From positions 29,509,631 to 29,573,630 of the forward strand of contig NC_089315.1 of the NCBI RefSeq assembly GCF_036669915.1: a DNA stretch of 64,000 nucleotides, in the 5' to 3' direction. This stretch comes from Pocillopora verrucosa (Eukaryota; Cnidaria; Anthozoa; Scleractinia; Pocilloporidae). Position numbers and translations under genes: made by a program. The notes under the pieces are model-generated. The model was not told the DNA's origin. It did no database searches and was given only the letters and a program-made list of their open reading frames with translations. Below are positions 12,131 through 24,822 of the stretch, in pieces. Position 1 is the first letter of the stretch. Every line of letters begins with the position of its first letter.

Positions 12131-12503
12131 CGGTTTTCATTCTCGTAATAAACAAATCGGACTTCCACTACGCAGCCGTCGATTTTGTTATCACTCGTAT
12201 GATTACAGACCGAACTTGACTCCACTCAGTCTTATCACCATTATTGCACAAAAAGAATTAGTCTGACTTACGAAGCGGGCGCGAGATTTGAACTGCTCTC
12301 ATACTATGAAAGATAAATCTAACTGAGCGGCGAAGTCGAAGGCTAATATTCCCTTCAGTAAATATACAAGTCAGTCTCGAAGAATTCTCAGCGATTGGCT
12401 GGCTCTAAATTTAAGTCTGTAAAGAAGATTTTGTGATATTTACTTTAAAGAACAGAAGGGGCCAAGCATTAATATGATTCGATGAAGCAAATGCATCTTT
12501 ACC
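12131..12503. other. Spacer between gene B remnant and NOL6 3' end
   Basis: Similarity to kelch genes stops at about 12130. No further exon is recognised before the NOL6 polyadenylation signal, so genes B and NOL6 are tail to tail. Confidence 0.4.
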
Positions 12504-12509
12504 TTTATT
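12504..12509 (-). terminator. Polyadenylation signal of NOL6
   Basis: AATAAA on the minus strand, 267 bp beyond the NOL6 stop codon. Confidence 0.5.
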
Positions 12510-12775
12510 TTTAAAAAATTTTGGTGTAAGACTGTACAAGTTGAATCCGAGCAAGGGACACCGGTTGCCATTTAAAAAGAACAATTTCAACAGGGCCCTC
12601 TAAGATTTAAGGTACTTTACATTTTTGGCTAAGCTGGTATATTGCACCATTTTCTTTCATTCACGGTAATCGATAAGATTTTCAAGTTCACAGTGTTTTC
12701 AGTATCAGGTTTTTTTTTTTTTTTGAGAAGTCGTCTTATTTTTCAGGAGGATATGTTGGGTTGTTTTTTCTTTCC

Positions 12776-15700
12776 TCAACCATTCATAACCTCGATCTTT
12801 TTCACTAGTCCGTCTCCGATTGTTTGAAAGTCAGACAAGATGGCTGCAATATTTGGTATGAACCAGCTCCCACTCGACTGAAAAAAAAAAAAATTTTATT
12901 GTGAGGCTGGCTCTACGAGCAGGAAAGATTAAGCTCTTCCTGTATCTGATTTGCTACCCTTTCAAGCACGATGCAAATGTACTTCCGCCACTCTCCCCCC
13001 CCCCCCACGGGGAATTTATCGTGCCCTCGACGCTCTGCGGCTTAAGATTCAACTCATAGGAGTGAAGCAGTACCAAAATCAAATTTAAAACTTGAAAGTT
13101 CTAGTTAACCTGAGCAGTGCATTGGATCTTGCCGGGCACTTTGCTAAAAACACCCATGACAACATATTTTGTTCCTTCCACTGAAAAGTGGAATTTACAA
13201 ATGGCTAAATCTATCATGAACCCTTTTTTATCGGTGTTCAGGGTAAACACACCTACATGTTTTAACCCTTTTAACTCCAATGATCTGATCGTTAATTCTC
13301 CCCTCTAGCTGCTACACATATCCTCGTAAATCAGTTATGAGAATTTAGTGTTAGATCAAGTTGATAAGTTGGAGTTTTCTCAATACCTGTTTGCAGGATG
13401 ATGTATGGATATTATAGGGAGAAGTTATTAGTTAATCACTTCTAGAAGTTTAAGGGTTAAGCTATCTTTCGCATTGCGCTACTTACCTTTGCACCCTTTT
13501 GAGGAGTGGTTAATGGCATCTTATGCTGCGCGTGTAGAATCTGTTGAGACCAAATAACAGTCCGATTAGACTATAAAATAACTAACAAAGAAAACAACAT
13601 TAATGAGGGGACAAAGTCCTACAAAATAAAAGGGGACTGCACCTTAAACGGAGCTGGTTCAAAGCTGTGAGGCTTCCATACAACTCCAACAATGTTCCCA
13701 CCATAAACATCGTGAAAGAACATCGCAACATCTGAAAACGCTTCCTGGAAAAAATGAATTTCATGAACATCTTAAACTGTGATCTGGATATATTCGGCTT
13801 ATCTACAGTCAACGTCCTCTTGATGTTACAAGAAAAAAATCTGTTTTTACCTTGAGTTCTTCGAGATACAACCACGAGGGGTCAAAATTGACGACCGGAA
13901 GTAAAACAGACGGACTTGATGATGAGGGTTCCTCTGTTGAATGCTTCACACGATCAAGGGCATGGCTTCTTCGAGAGAGGAGACGATTGTGAAGATGAAT
14001 GATGACGTCATAATGATCCAATGGCGGACGGAAGATTAGCTGAGGCGAGAAACGAACGAAAGAAAAAAATTCACATAATTGGTTTTCAACCGATCCACAT
14101 ACTTCTGTAAAAAAAATTTAACATACAAACAAACAAACAAAGGGTCGGGTGGTCAACAATCTATTGTGCACATGCTGTATCTCTGCTAATCCATTTAGCT
14201 CAATCTTTCGTGTACTCAGAGCACCTCCACAATACACGATGAGTTTTTTGGTCGGAATTATACAATAAGTGTGAATCCATTGTACCTTGAAATCTGTTGT
14301 TTGAAGAGGGCACGTTTTAATTTGATGTTCCAAGATCGACTGCGACTCCCTCGCCAGCAAGGAAAGTCTATTTACAATCTGTGGTGTGGGAATTAAAAGA
14401 TTAATTAAAAGCGCAATGTATCATTCACCTAAAGTAATAAAAAGCTACATGTAAATGCATGAAAACAGAACCTGTTTGGAAGGTTTGTCCTTTGTCCACA
14501 AAGAGGTAAATTTATCCTTAGGAGTAGAAATAAATACCGCCGGAAGCTGTGCTCTGTTGTTTGAAAACTTGGAAGTTATTTCCTGGTATTCTTCAGCTAC
14601 GAAATAAGAGACAAAGTATCTAAAAATCGCAAGGAATAAAATCTAAGGGCTTCTGATTTCGAGGTGAAACGTAATGGCCAAGACGAGCTCGCAAAGACGA
14701 ACAAAGAGGGACAAATGGCGAAGATGGCCTAATCTTATCTATCCTGCATATTGTAAAGATTACAAATCAACGGTCATTAAGCAAGAAAGGTGCTACACTT
14801 TGATAAGAAAAAGAGTAATCGTGACTTCAAGTGAAAAATTTAACTGTAAGCAGAGAATCCCATTTTATAATTTTTCTACAGGAGCAGCTTCAACTGCACT
14901 CCATTGATCCAAACTATAAAGACCCAGCGCTGTGACACACCATGTTTCTATTGCAGTTCTTTCACTATCCATAACTGAAGATTGGTCGAGAAAAATCGCG
15001 CCAAATTGTAAACCAATCAGATGCAGAACCAAATGAAATGGTCGCGTGATCACTTCCATTTCCCCGCTCTTCAGGCAGTTTGTTTGTTTTTACTTTACGC
15101 ACTCATTGCCTCCTTGTGACATTTCCTTTGTTCTGAGCGACTGTTGTGATTTCTTTGGTTTTGGTATTGCGAAACTCAAAACTCAGCTCTTAAGACTCAC
15201 CAGAAAAGTCGTTATTGAAATTAAGAATTATGGGCGTTGTTTGCCAATCGGTCGAGGATAGCAGATGAAGAAATCGAAGAAATCCGACGAGAGGAGACCT
15301 GAGGAAAAAGAAGATTTTAAATTCTCTCACTTTATCACACGCGATGTTGCACTGAAATTTTCGAAAAGAAACAACAAAACACTCCGAGGCCAACAGTTGT
15401 GATCCGATAGAGACTTAACAGTACTATTTGTTTCCTTTCATTTTATTTGGTCAAATTTTTTACTTTACGGTTTAGCCAAAACGGTTTTGACATTCTCTTG
15501 CAAAAGTTTTTTCACATGAAACTGAAAGTTCCATATTTTCTCAATAGTTCTGAAACCTCCTGTAAACATCTACTCACGTTTGAAGATTTCCATGGGTCTA
15601 TACCCACTGCGGCTTACCTGGGAGGAGTGAAGGGGGCCGGGGAGAGAAACAGAGAGGCTACCAACAGCTCAATGCATTCTTCAGTCACGTGATCAAACAA

Positions 15701-18700
15701 CAGTTGAGCCGACAGCCAGCGTTTAGCCAAACGTACAGTTCCGCTGTATCCACTGAACTGCTGTTGTATGCTGTGGGAAGTAAAAATGATAATTTGTGTT
15801 TGATCGTGTCCTCTCAACTCTGACGATGACTTCGGCGAGGGTTTTTGAAACCCTCAGTCACCACTACTGCTAGCAGTCCTTCTCAGGAATAACTGTGTAC
15901 AATTCCTACATACGTCGAGCTCTAGAACTCGTACACTATAAGGATCTATTCCTATAAAGCACAATAATGTAAAAAAAAAAATTGAAACACTTTTCCCGCC
16001 CTTGGCATCTGCATTTTAACCGTGCTTGAAACAAGTTGTCTCTTTCGCCTTGTCGTGCTGGTCACCGGTTTAAATTGTTTTTCCGCCCTTAACACTAACA
16101 GGATGTATACCTTCCAACGCTTGCAACTTCTCTCTAGCTCTCTTGCACTCAGTACATGCAAAGGATGGGGGAACTTAGAGTGCTTAGATGCTCCTTTAAG
16201 AATTTTGTTACAGGTTGTTCTCGTGTTTTCTTTGGCACAATTAGTCCTAGTTTCAGTTAATTTCAAACACCCGAGATTGATAGCAAGAATCGTTATTATT
16301 TTTTTATAACCTACCCATGAAGAGTGCTTGTCAACAGCGGCAAATGTGTTATTTCCCGCTCCAGTTCTTTAGCTTTCTTCTCGTGATCCGTTTTTGACTC
16401 CTGTGTAATATCGCTTTTTTGAAGCAACACCATTTCACGGTAGTGCATAATCTTGACTCTGAACACAAAACCATCCTGCATAACAGCCACAAAGAACAAG
16501 AATACGATTAAATCACGCTACAATGCTACCCGTTTCGGTTATTGTAGCTGTAGTTTGAATAAAATACTCAAAGAATTGAAGTCAGAGGCCAAATGGTACA
16601 AAAAAAGCGTTAAAACTTATATCCAGGAAATTCTTTTACAGCAACCGACCTTCAGTACGTCTACATGTTGACGTGAAGCAGCTGTAACAAGTGAACATTC
16701 GCTCTTCAGTAAATCGGCAAGTCTGATGTGAAATGCCGCTTTGATGTGTTGAATGGCGGTCAAATCGTCCGGCCATTTACCGCTTGTCTCAAACTGCAAG
16801 ATAACTACGAGAGAATGACTTTAGATTCTTCCACGTATCTTCCAAAATGACCTGACAGCACAGAGTATAACGAACAAGTGAACGAAAAAGTAACTTAAAT
16901 TCCCCTCCCCTCCACTCACCGCTCCTTATGCTCATTTTAGTTGTAAAGAAAGAGAGTCACTATGGTCCAATCGGATAATTGCTAATATTAACGGAGAAAT
17001 ACTGTTTTACTATGATACTTCTCAGGCAGATTTTCACAAACAGAAAAATACATTTGAAACTCATAAATTGCAGACAGGAATGTACTAATTAAAAATAGTA
17101 TCAAAATTTTCTAAGTTCAGCATAAGGCCTATTCGTTTTTAAAACTGCTGGGAGAGTTGCCAACCAGTTTCTCGTTTCGCTAGCTTTGCTGTGCTTTGAG
17201 ATGGTATCCATCACACTGTTAGTTCTTACACAAATATGAAGGCTGCATGGGTGAAATATGCGCGTTCAAAGCATAGAAACCTTAACACATATACATCCGA
17301 GTGTTTTCATGCGGTTATCATCTCACAGATACATGCACCTTGCACAAAAATGATCAAAACACTAATTACCTTCCATAGCTGGACACCAAGTGGTGTTCTT
17401 TAGTTCAGACGGCAGCAATACATTGTCTGCTAAGTTTTCATTGCCAGGTTGCGGTTTCACTTTGCTATTTTTAAAGCAAGCTCTAGGGGGAAAAACCTAA
17501 GGACAAGAAAAAAAACATAACGATATACTTATTTTCAACTTTTCCCCTTCCAGCGATAAGCAAGTAATTTTTCCTCACAAGTTATGTACATTTTTTTAAG
17601 AAAATGATCAGGAAAGAGAAAACTATGAGTGGGACGGTGTTATGTTTATAAGCGCCAAATTATCTTTACTTATATAAAAGGGAATGCCGAGCTACTATAA
17701 GAGAGAATAGTTAATCAGATGCGATAAGATTCGGATCAAATACGTTTTAAGTGCTCGTAAATTTTTGTCAACGAAGACCTCTCTAACGAACAGACGCACG
17801 GATTTTGTGAAGTATGGGCAAGAATGGTTGGAAATAACCTCGATCTACTACCTCTGCTCCTCTGAACACCGGGCTTATTCCCTGCAACGAGCTCACACTG
17901 AGCGGCAGCTCCAACGCTCGAATCTGTTTACACAAAGTGTCGTAAACTTGATTCACTCTCTGTGAGTCCTCCTCGCCTGTTCCGTCGTTAGATGATTCAG
18001 CATGAGTCTGAAGTACACAGTCCAGCTGACTTGCAACGTAGGTGAACGACGAAGTGTCGACATCTCCGTGTCTGAAAGAAAAAAGATCCAATCAAACCAC
18101 GTATTTCCGGGTAATACGAATGGGGAAAGCGTGGGGAGGGGAGGGTGAAGAGGACCTCTCAAGTTCCACTAATTTTCTTTATTTTCCGACTTCCCAAGCA
18201 GAACTAATTCTCCCTTTTTTCTGGCAACATATCCTATTGCTTGTAAGCGTTGCAAAAAGAGCCGAAATTAAATGGGCACAAAATGTACTGGAGTTTCAGA
18301 GGATTAGAGCTGTATCTAATGCAATAACAGTACTATAATCCTCCATCTGAGCTATTATACTTCACGTTACGCGCATCAATCATAACTTTTTCAAAAGATT
18401 AGTTCAAAATGTGATCATCACCTTTGAAGAAGGTGTTTGATAATTCTTTCACAGATAGTTCGTTTTTCTGCTATACTGTTGCACGGCCATAACACCGCCT
18501 CCAGGATTGATCCATCTTTAAAGCGGCGCAACTCAGACTTCTCACCCCAAAATGATCGAAAAGATATCGCCTGGAAAAAAAAAAGCATAATCTTGTTTGT
18601 CACTCGCGTAGGTTTATAGTGCAGTACTGAATGACTTGGAATGATTCAAAGGAACTTTATAAAAGACAAACCTAATGGTTTTTCAGATTTAGTGTGTTGA

Positions 18701-21700
18701 GCTTTTGGGATGTTTGTGAAAGAAAAGGAAAGCAATGACGATCACTAACCTCTGCGCTGTCGGCTGGGGGTCCTGTGTCAAGCACGACATCAGAGTGATC
18801 AGAGTTCAACAGCAAACCCAGGGTCAAAGCCTTCTGACTTTTGTCGGGTGGAGTCTTGCTAACTGGCCACTGATGAACATGTCGTGATAAAATATTAATT
18901 CGAATTATAATGGTTCAACTGAACGAACTTAACATTCTATGTAAAGCATATACACATAACGACAAGTTTATGATCAGCACTTTTACACTGCGTTTTTTGT
19001 TTGTTTCTGGTCGACTGGTTCCTCGACTGGTTAAAAGTAAGACAAAATGAAGCTTTTTCCCAGCGCTAAATGACCAGAAGCTGACTTGCCATGAACTAAT
19101 GGGGTGGGAAAAAAAAGAGTTTTTAAACCATACATTTGAGTGAGTTGGGGCTTGAGGCTACAACAATAGTACACAGCCAAAATTAACACTGATTGCACTC
19201 TTTTTTCCTCCACACATTACATTAAAACAGTCAGAAAATGAGAAGAAAAAAATTCCAATTCCAATAAAATTCACCAAAATATGCCAGCAATCAGCACATT
19301 TCACAAATCCTCTGAGAAATACACTGCCTATTCTGAATGATTGTAACCTGTACTGTTGCCTACTTTATGTCATAGTTGGGTTACTTAAAATCTTTCTAGC
19401 TCCCTTCATATTGATCACTATTTAGTTTGTACCTGACAGGGAGCCTGTGGCTCAAAGCACAGCATGTCTACTCTTTTTCCTAGACCCTTGTCAACAAGAT
19501 GAAGTAGCCAATCAGTAACGACTGGGGTCCAGTCTCCAGGATGGTCAATAAGGTGACTGAGAAGGTCATCCTTCTTGCAAACCTCTTCTAAAGAACTAAT
19601 GTTTGGAATTCTGCAACAGATACATCAAAACATTCACCCCTGTTCTCCATTACTTAAGATTCAGAGGGCTACAAAACATCTGAAATTCAGTATGCCCCTT
19701 AAGAAAGAAAAAGCCCTAACAAACAGAATTTTGGATCAAAAAACTAAACATCTACAATTAAGAATACTTACTGTAGAAATTGATCAAATGTTTGTATAAA
19801 TGGTACAGACTTCATAAAAAGAATCTCAAAGCCGTCCATAAAACTGCTGTCCAAATATTCCAAAGATAACCTGGCCTCATGCTGTAACTGTGGAGTGAAT
19901 GAAAACAGCCACATATGAGTCACTCTTCATTTAAATTAGCAATACCATTATTATACAGAGAGTGCCTTGTTGCCTGTTTCCTTAAACAGGATCCTTAGAG
20001 AGCTCCAGTGTTATTTTGTTCAAGAATTGTGATATTCATGAAAAGATTGTAACTGTAAGGAGAAATTAGAGGCTAGTCATTTTTTAGGGGTTAAAAGATT
20101 GAAGAAAATTCTTGATATATGAGGAGTAACAGTCTTACAAAAGTTCTCTTCAACCAAGCAACTTCCACTTAGCATCAGCCTGAGAGTTTAACCATGGATT
20201 CCAATTTTTATAAAGATGCTTACAAAAATAATTACTATTCACTCACTCTTTTGTACTGAGCCCCAGTCATTCCTGCACACAGGTTTAGGTAACCAGATGG
20301 GTCAACAAACACCACATCAAACCCTGCATGAAAATCTGCCTTTGATGGCTGGAAAAAAAACAAAGATAAACTTTTCCTTGTTCTTTTCAGATTTTCTTTC
20401 CTCTTGTCTTCATTTGTTTGAATAAGGTTTGCATTTTCATTTGTACTTTACATTTAAAAGAAAATCTTCCATCTCATCCAATCCTTCCATCTTGTGGCAA
20501 TTTTAAATGATACCCAAAGGATTAAACAGCAAATAGATAAAAAGCTCCTTCGACAGACAATTCAAGTCTGTAATAACTAATATCACTAATATTTATCATA
20601 CCACATTAGTATCATCACTGTTTTCCCTGGTCATTGTTACCCCTTCTTTAGTCCAATCAGTTGATCCTGAAAAGAGTGAGACCAATATTTATTTAAAAAG
20701 TATATATATTTTTGTCCTATAAAGAATAAAAAAAAAACAATGCATATTTAGAGAGAGATTTGCTGTTAAATACTTACCAAGGAACTGTAGGAAAACTCTA
20801 AGGATCTGATATGAACTCATCTGCTTGTTAATTTTCTTTATAAGTAGTAAATGAGAGATGAACATAGACACTAAAAATCCAGTGCAGCCACCCTGGCCCT
20901 GTGTGGAGAAATAACAATAAGTTTGGTGACCGGGTTGGGACCATGAAATTACTGTGCTGTCACAGGGAACCTTCCTCGCTTCCTGTGGTAACCAAATCTC
21001 AATAATGGTATTTGCCCTGCCATCAAACATGAGAGCCTGCTAAAAGCAATCAAACAACAAGTTTTCACAGTAGAAACAGGGCCATATTTGCCCATGTCAA
21101 CAGCACAATTTTCATTTTCAAACCTGATTGCTAAATCTTTGTTGCACCTCTCTGAAATGAAAATCATAGTCGTAAATAGTGATGATGATGTCCAAACCTT
21201 ATCAAGTTCCCGCTGATGCAACCAAACTTTGATAAGAGCCACAGCATCTTTCATTCCTGGAAAATCTGTGATGCACTTGTACAAGTAGTGAAGGTGTCGT
21301 TCCAGGAACATGTCAGACAATACTGAGGCATTGTAATGAAAGGTTGGTAACCCTGTGTCTAAATAATATTGAAAAGGAAAAACAATTAGAAAGTTGAGTC
21401 AAAAAATCTAAAATGCAGCACTCCTATATACAGCTTTCACTGTTTTCACCCTTTCACCCCTAGTGACCAGCATCTAATTTCTCTTTACAATAACATCCCT
21501 GAATCACACATTAAGGTCATGAGAATAAAGGAAATGATCACCAACTAAGGAAGATATTGATTGTTAAACAAATTCTTGTCAGCATCCCTTAAGATATGTA
21601 ACCCAGAAGTTTTATCTCACCATCTGCATCATCAGCCACACCCTCCTCTCCTTTGAACCAGCGCCGTCTAACATTGTTCCTGGTTGGAGAAAATCTCTGA

Positions 21701-24603
21701 GGCTTGAATGTGCCCTCTGATAAAGAGGGATGCAATCTGATGACAAACTGTTTGCCAGCTTTACCTACACAAAAAAGAACAATCGATTTATTTATACTGT
21801 ATTTACTGCATATTAGAACATAAGTGAAGTTTCTAAAGATCTTCAAACCACCTGAATTCTAGCTTTTCACTTCACATACCATCTCTTACTTTTAGTAGTG
21901 AGTACCATGATCTTAACTGGAAGAACTGATATGAAACTTTTACAAACCAAAGAAAAATTTAGACTAAAATTATTTATAATTTATGAGCAACTTAAGAGAG
22001 AAAAATTTGCTTGTTTCTTTGAAGGATTTTTATTTAACAACATAGCCAAGAGGACAATGTAAACCTGCTTAATAACGAATGATACACAATGGCATCCATA
22101 TTTATTTCACACCATAATGAAAACCTTACAACAACACTTCTTTGCAGGCTACATGTACACGTGAGCAACCTCACCTTCTGGTTTAAGCACCAGGATTGGC
22201 CTCAATACTTCTCCATTCATGTGACTGAACTGGACACTCTCAAATAAAGAGCTGTTTACTAAATGTGATGCTATGATGGATAGGTACAAAGCTCGCTTGT
22301 GATGATATCTGAGGTTTAGGTAATCCTTATGTTGAAAGCATTCCTAACATGAAACACAAAGATTATTTTATTAAAAAGTGCGCTATGTAGTGGTCACTCA
22401 TTGGAGTTAAAAATTAGTTCTGTAGCTTAAAAAATAGTTTCAAATTACATTACCTTTGGCATCTCAACAGCAACATCCACATTCATATTTGGTTTAGTTA
22501 CGGTACCAAGAAGGTAACTCCCCACAACTTTCACACTAACTGGTCTTCTAAAGCAGAACTTTCCTTTCACAGGTGAAAGGCTGGATGGAAGAGGAAATTT
22601 GGTTTCTTTGGGAAGCCATGAGTGATCTTCAATCTGTAAGAAAATTAGTAAGCTAATAACACATACATGGCAGTAAATGCTTGATATATTGATGAGCTAC
22701 TTGTAAAAGTGATTTACACAATCATGTACTTCACTTCCAAACTAAATACCTGCCACACAATTCTTAAATTAATGCATATAATTCTACATAGTTATGAACA
22801 CATCTTATAATTAGCAGTAGAGAAAATAAGGTCTGAAAAAAAATTTAGGCCTGTACAGAATCTGAATTCATGACCTCTGTGATTCCAGTGCAGTGCTTTT
22901 ATCCAACTGCACTGACAAGCCAACTGGGAGCAGGTCAGTTTGTTGGTACACATATATATGATTTTCATATATTCACACTCATATAAATTTTATAATGTTA
23001 GTTCACAAAATTTTGAACAGGATCAATCAATCATCCTTTTATTGATTTTTTTCCTTTATTGTCATCACATGTCTGCTTAATGTTATTTTGATACTGCAAG
23101 GAGAAATTCTGTCTTGGTCACTCCTGGGAGTTAACCTGATTGGTCACCAACCAGAAGTTCATGAGTAAACCACTCATGCATTGACATGTCACTTCTCAAA
23201 ACAACTTACCTCGTGTACCATCTCTCCATCAGGTAATGACAACAGAAGAGTATTGAGTTCATGCAGGACTTCATCAAGAGCTTTATTCCTGTCTTTTTTT
23301 GGTTGTACTTCAGCAAGAAGTTCAGTTATCTTTAAGAGAGTTGATTAAAATACACTGTCAATAGCTGGTATAGATTGATTTATGCACAGAATACACTGCA
23401 CATGTACATCATTCCATTTCACAAATAGATACAGTCTGCGCTCGAGCAAAGTGACAGATTCAGCCAAAGCTTATCCCAGCTTCCATGGCATGAAACAACA
23501 AGGAGTATAACCTACCTCCCCCCTCCCCTCCCTGAATGGGATGCAAGATTATCCCCCAGCATTTCCTCAGGCTTCCCTAACAATTTGCAGCTACAAAGTT
23601 ATACTCCTGGGTGGAGAGAGTCACTGTCGAAGGCCCAAGAACACAATACATAACCAGGTCAGGTTTCAAACCCAGACCTCTTAGTGCAGACTCCAGTACA
23701 CAAACCACTGGGATTCATAAAAATCTTCTAAACAAAATCTTGACTACACCAAACAGTGGCAAGAAGCCTCATGAATCTGCGAGTCACAATAGACTACTAG
23801 TTCACTTTTTCTTCTGCTGGATGGATGGATGCTGGATGGCCATTTGATTCAATGACTCAAATGAGAGCTGGTTAGGGTGATGATAACATTGACAAATGCT
23901 ACAACTTGATGTCTTCCTAATTCAAATCTTGGGGAAAATTTAGAATGAAAAGCACAAACCTGCATACGGAAGAGACTGGACTTGAAAAGATTTTCAGTTT
24001 CTTTGAGAGAAGTGATTTCCTCGCTTGTGGGTGGTCGGTACAGACTGTCTTTATAGTTTGTTGTCTTTGTATCGTTTTCTTCTCCATTTACAACAACAGC
24101 TTTCTAATTAAGACATAATGTGTAATCATAGCATCAATGACCAAAAGGGCATCTCAAAGAAGTTTAGTTGAGCTGTCAAGAACGTTGTCTACATAAATGA
24201 TGGACCAATTGGCTGATATCTGAGATCGTTACACTCATCCAACCATAACATGCTACAGCTCTACTTTTTGCAGCAGCCGGGCACTCAGATAACCATGTTT
24301 CTTGCCACATCCTGGTATTTTAAGTAAACTTTCAAAGAAATCCATCCAACTGTCATGCTAATCAACGGCAAAATACGGAACCACTGAGGTCCACCTTATC
24401 CATGGACGTTCATAGACAAAACAGGTGATGGTAAATCTAATGAGTGGTGCAAGTGTGATGTTGTAACTGGTGAATGCAGCTGTTTTGTTGTTTACCATCG
24501 ACAACAACTACATTTATATACATTAATTCGGGTCCTTTCGTACCTTTTTCGATATATCATCAGCCCCAAAAGATTTATCTGTAGCCTTTGCTCTACGTTT
24601 CAT
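12776..24603 (-). CDS. NOL6: Nucleolar protein 6 (Nrap/Utp22 family)
   Basis: Twenty-six exons give an uninterrupted frame of 3408 nt, 1135 residues; the human protein is about 1146. Exons (high to low): 24603-24544, 24103-23960, 23329-23210, 22633-22454, 22343-22175, 21764-21621, 21358-21198, 20898-20778, 20666-20602, 20348-20247, 19887-19772, 19610-19433, 18869-18750, 18570-18422, 18071-17852, 17496-17370, 16804-16650, 16475-16315, 15770-15618, 15298-15201, 14596-14472, 14378-14286, 14039-13851, 13744-13643, 13540-13487, 12877-12776. Family signatures include TSEEITSLKETENLF, VVGSYLLGT followed by NVDVAVEMP, GCTGFLVSM, FWGEKSELRRFKDG, ARLAKRW-type VRLAKRWLSAQLL and PPLDHYDVII. Nrap/Utp22 proteins have nucleotidyltransferase-like folds without catalysis and act in the small-subunit processome during 18S rRNA maturation in the nucleolus. 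The last exon (FIPNIAAILSDF) matches the family C-terminus. It starts 219 bp from YTHDC2, head to head. Confidence 0.97.
13261..13460. repeat. MITE-like element, copy 2 (NOL6 intron 25)
   Basis: It opens TTTAACCCTTTTAACTCC and closes TTTAAGGGTTAA, with an interior containing TTAATTCTCCCCTCTAGC, also seen inverted in the copy at 29069-29280. It lies wholly within the last intron of NOL6. Confidence 0.7.
15030..15110. repeat. Dispersed GC-rich repeat fragment (NOL6 intron 20)
   Basis: GGTCGCGTGATCACTT, then CTTCAGGCAGTTTG and a TTTTTAC run, matches blocks at 1835-1925 and, inverted, 36425-36530 (GTCACGCGCG, CGCTTCAGGCAGTTTG). The latter two are one locus and its duplicate; this is an independent insertion. 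Confidence 0.5.
15835..15900. repeat. Foldback family fragment (NOL6 intron 18)
   Basis: It carries CCTCAGTCACCACTACTGCTAG then CAGTCCTTCTCAGGA, resembling one arm of the palindrome at 46612-46781. Only one arm is present. Confidence 0.4.
19985..20101. repeat. MITE family fragment (NOL6 intron 10)
   Basis: The piece ATTGTAACTGTAAGGAGAAATTAGAGGCTAGTCA ending in a GGGGTTAAA-like terminus matches one end of the CTTAACCCTTTAACTCCC family. Confidence 0.45.
21445..21605. repeat. MITE family fragment (NOL6 intron 6)
   Basis: It begins TTTCACCCCTAGTGACCAGC and contains ATGAGAATAAAGGAAATGATCACC, also seen at 32655-32830. It belongs to a divergent branch of the MITE family. Confidence 0.5.
22985..23137. 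repeat. MITE family, truncated copy (NOL6 intron 3)
   Basis: It shares TATAATGTTAGTTCA near its left edge and GGAGAAATTCTGTCTTGGTCA plus GGGAGTTAA at the right end with the complete copy at 1152-1354. The left terminal repeat is missing. Confidence 0.6.
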
Positions 24604-24822
24604 TATATTGGTTACAACGTTTCGCGATCAGATTTCGCAAAACAAATTAAACCTTTGAAAATCTTTCTTCGCTCAGTCCGTCATGTCCTCCACGTGGGTC
24701 AAATTTCTCATCAGGGAGGGATCGCACGGGCAGAAATTTACATTGATCCTGTTAGATCAGCGGTACAAATCTGAAAAAGTACGTTATGTAAATTGAATCT
24801 TATGTAACTGCAGATATCAAAG
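24604..24822. promoter_or_regulatory. Bidirectional promoter between NOL6 and YTHDC2
   Basis: Only 219 bp separates the NOL6 ATG (minus, 24603) from the YTHDC2 ATG (plus, 24823), so both 5' UTRs and both core promoters must overlap here. No TATA box is evident; TTTCGCG and CACGTGG motifs are present. Shared control of a ribosome-biogenesis gene and an RNA helicase gene is inferred from spacing only. Confidence 0.7.

Noticed and set aside
12012-12266. Separate small gene downstream of gene B
   Set aside because: Its first part is the frame-shifted kelch remnant of gene B; the part after 12130 has no similarity.
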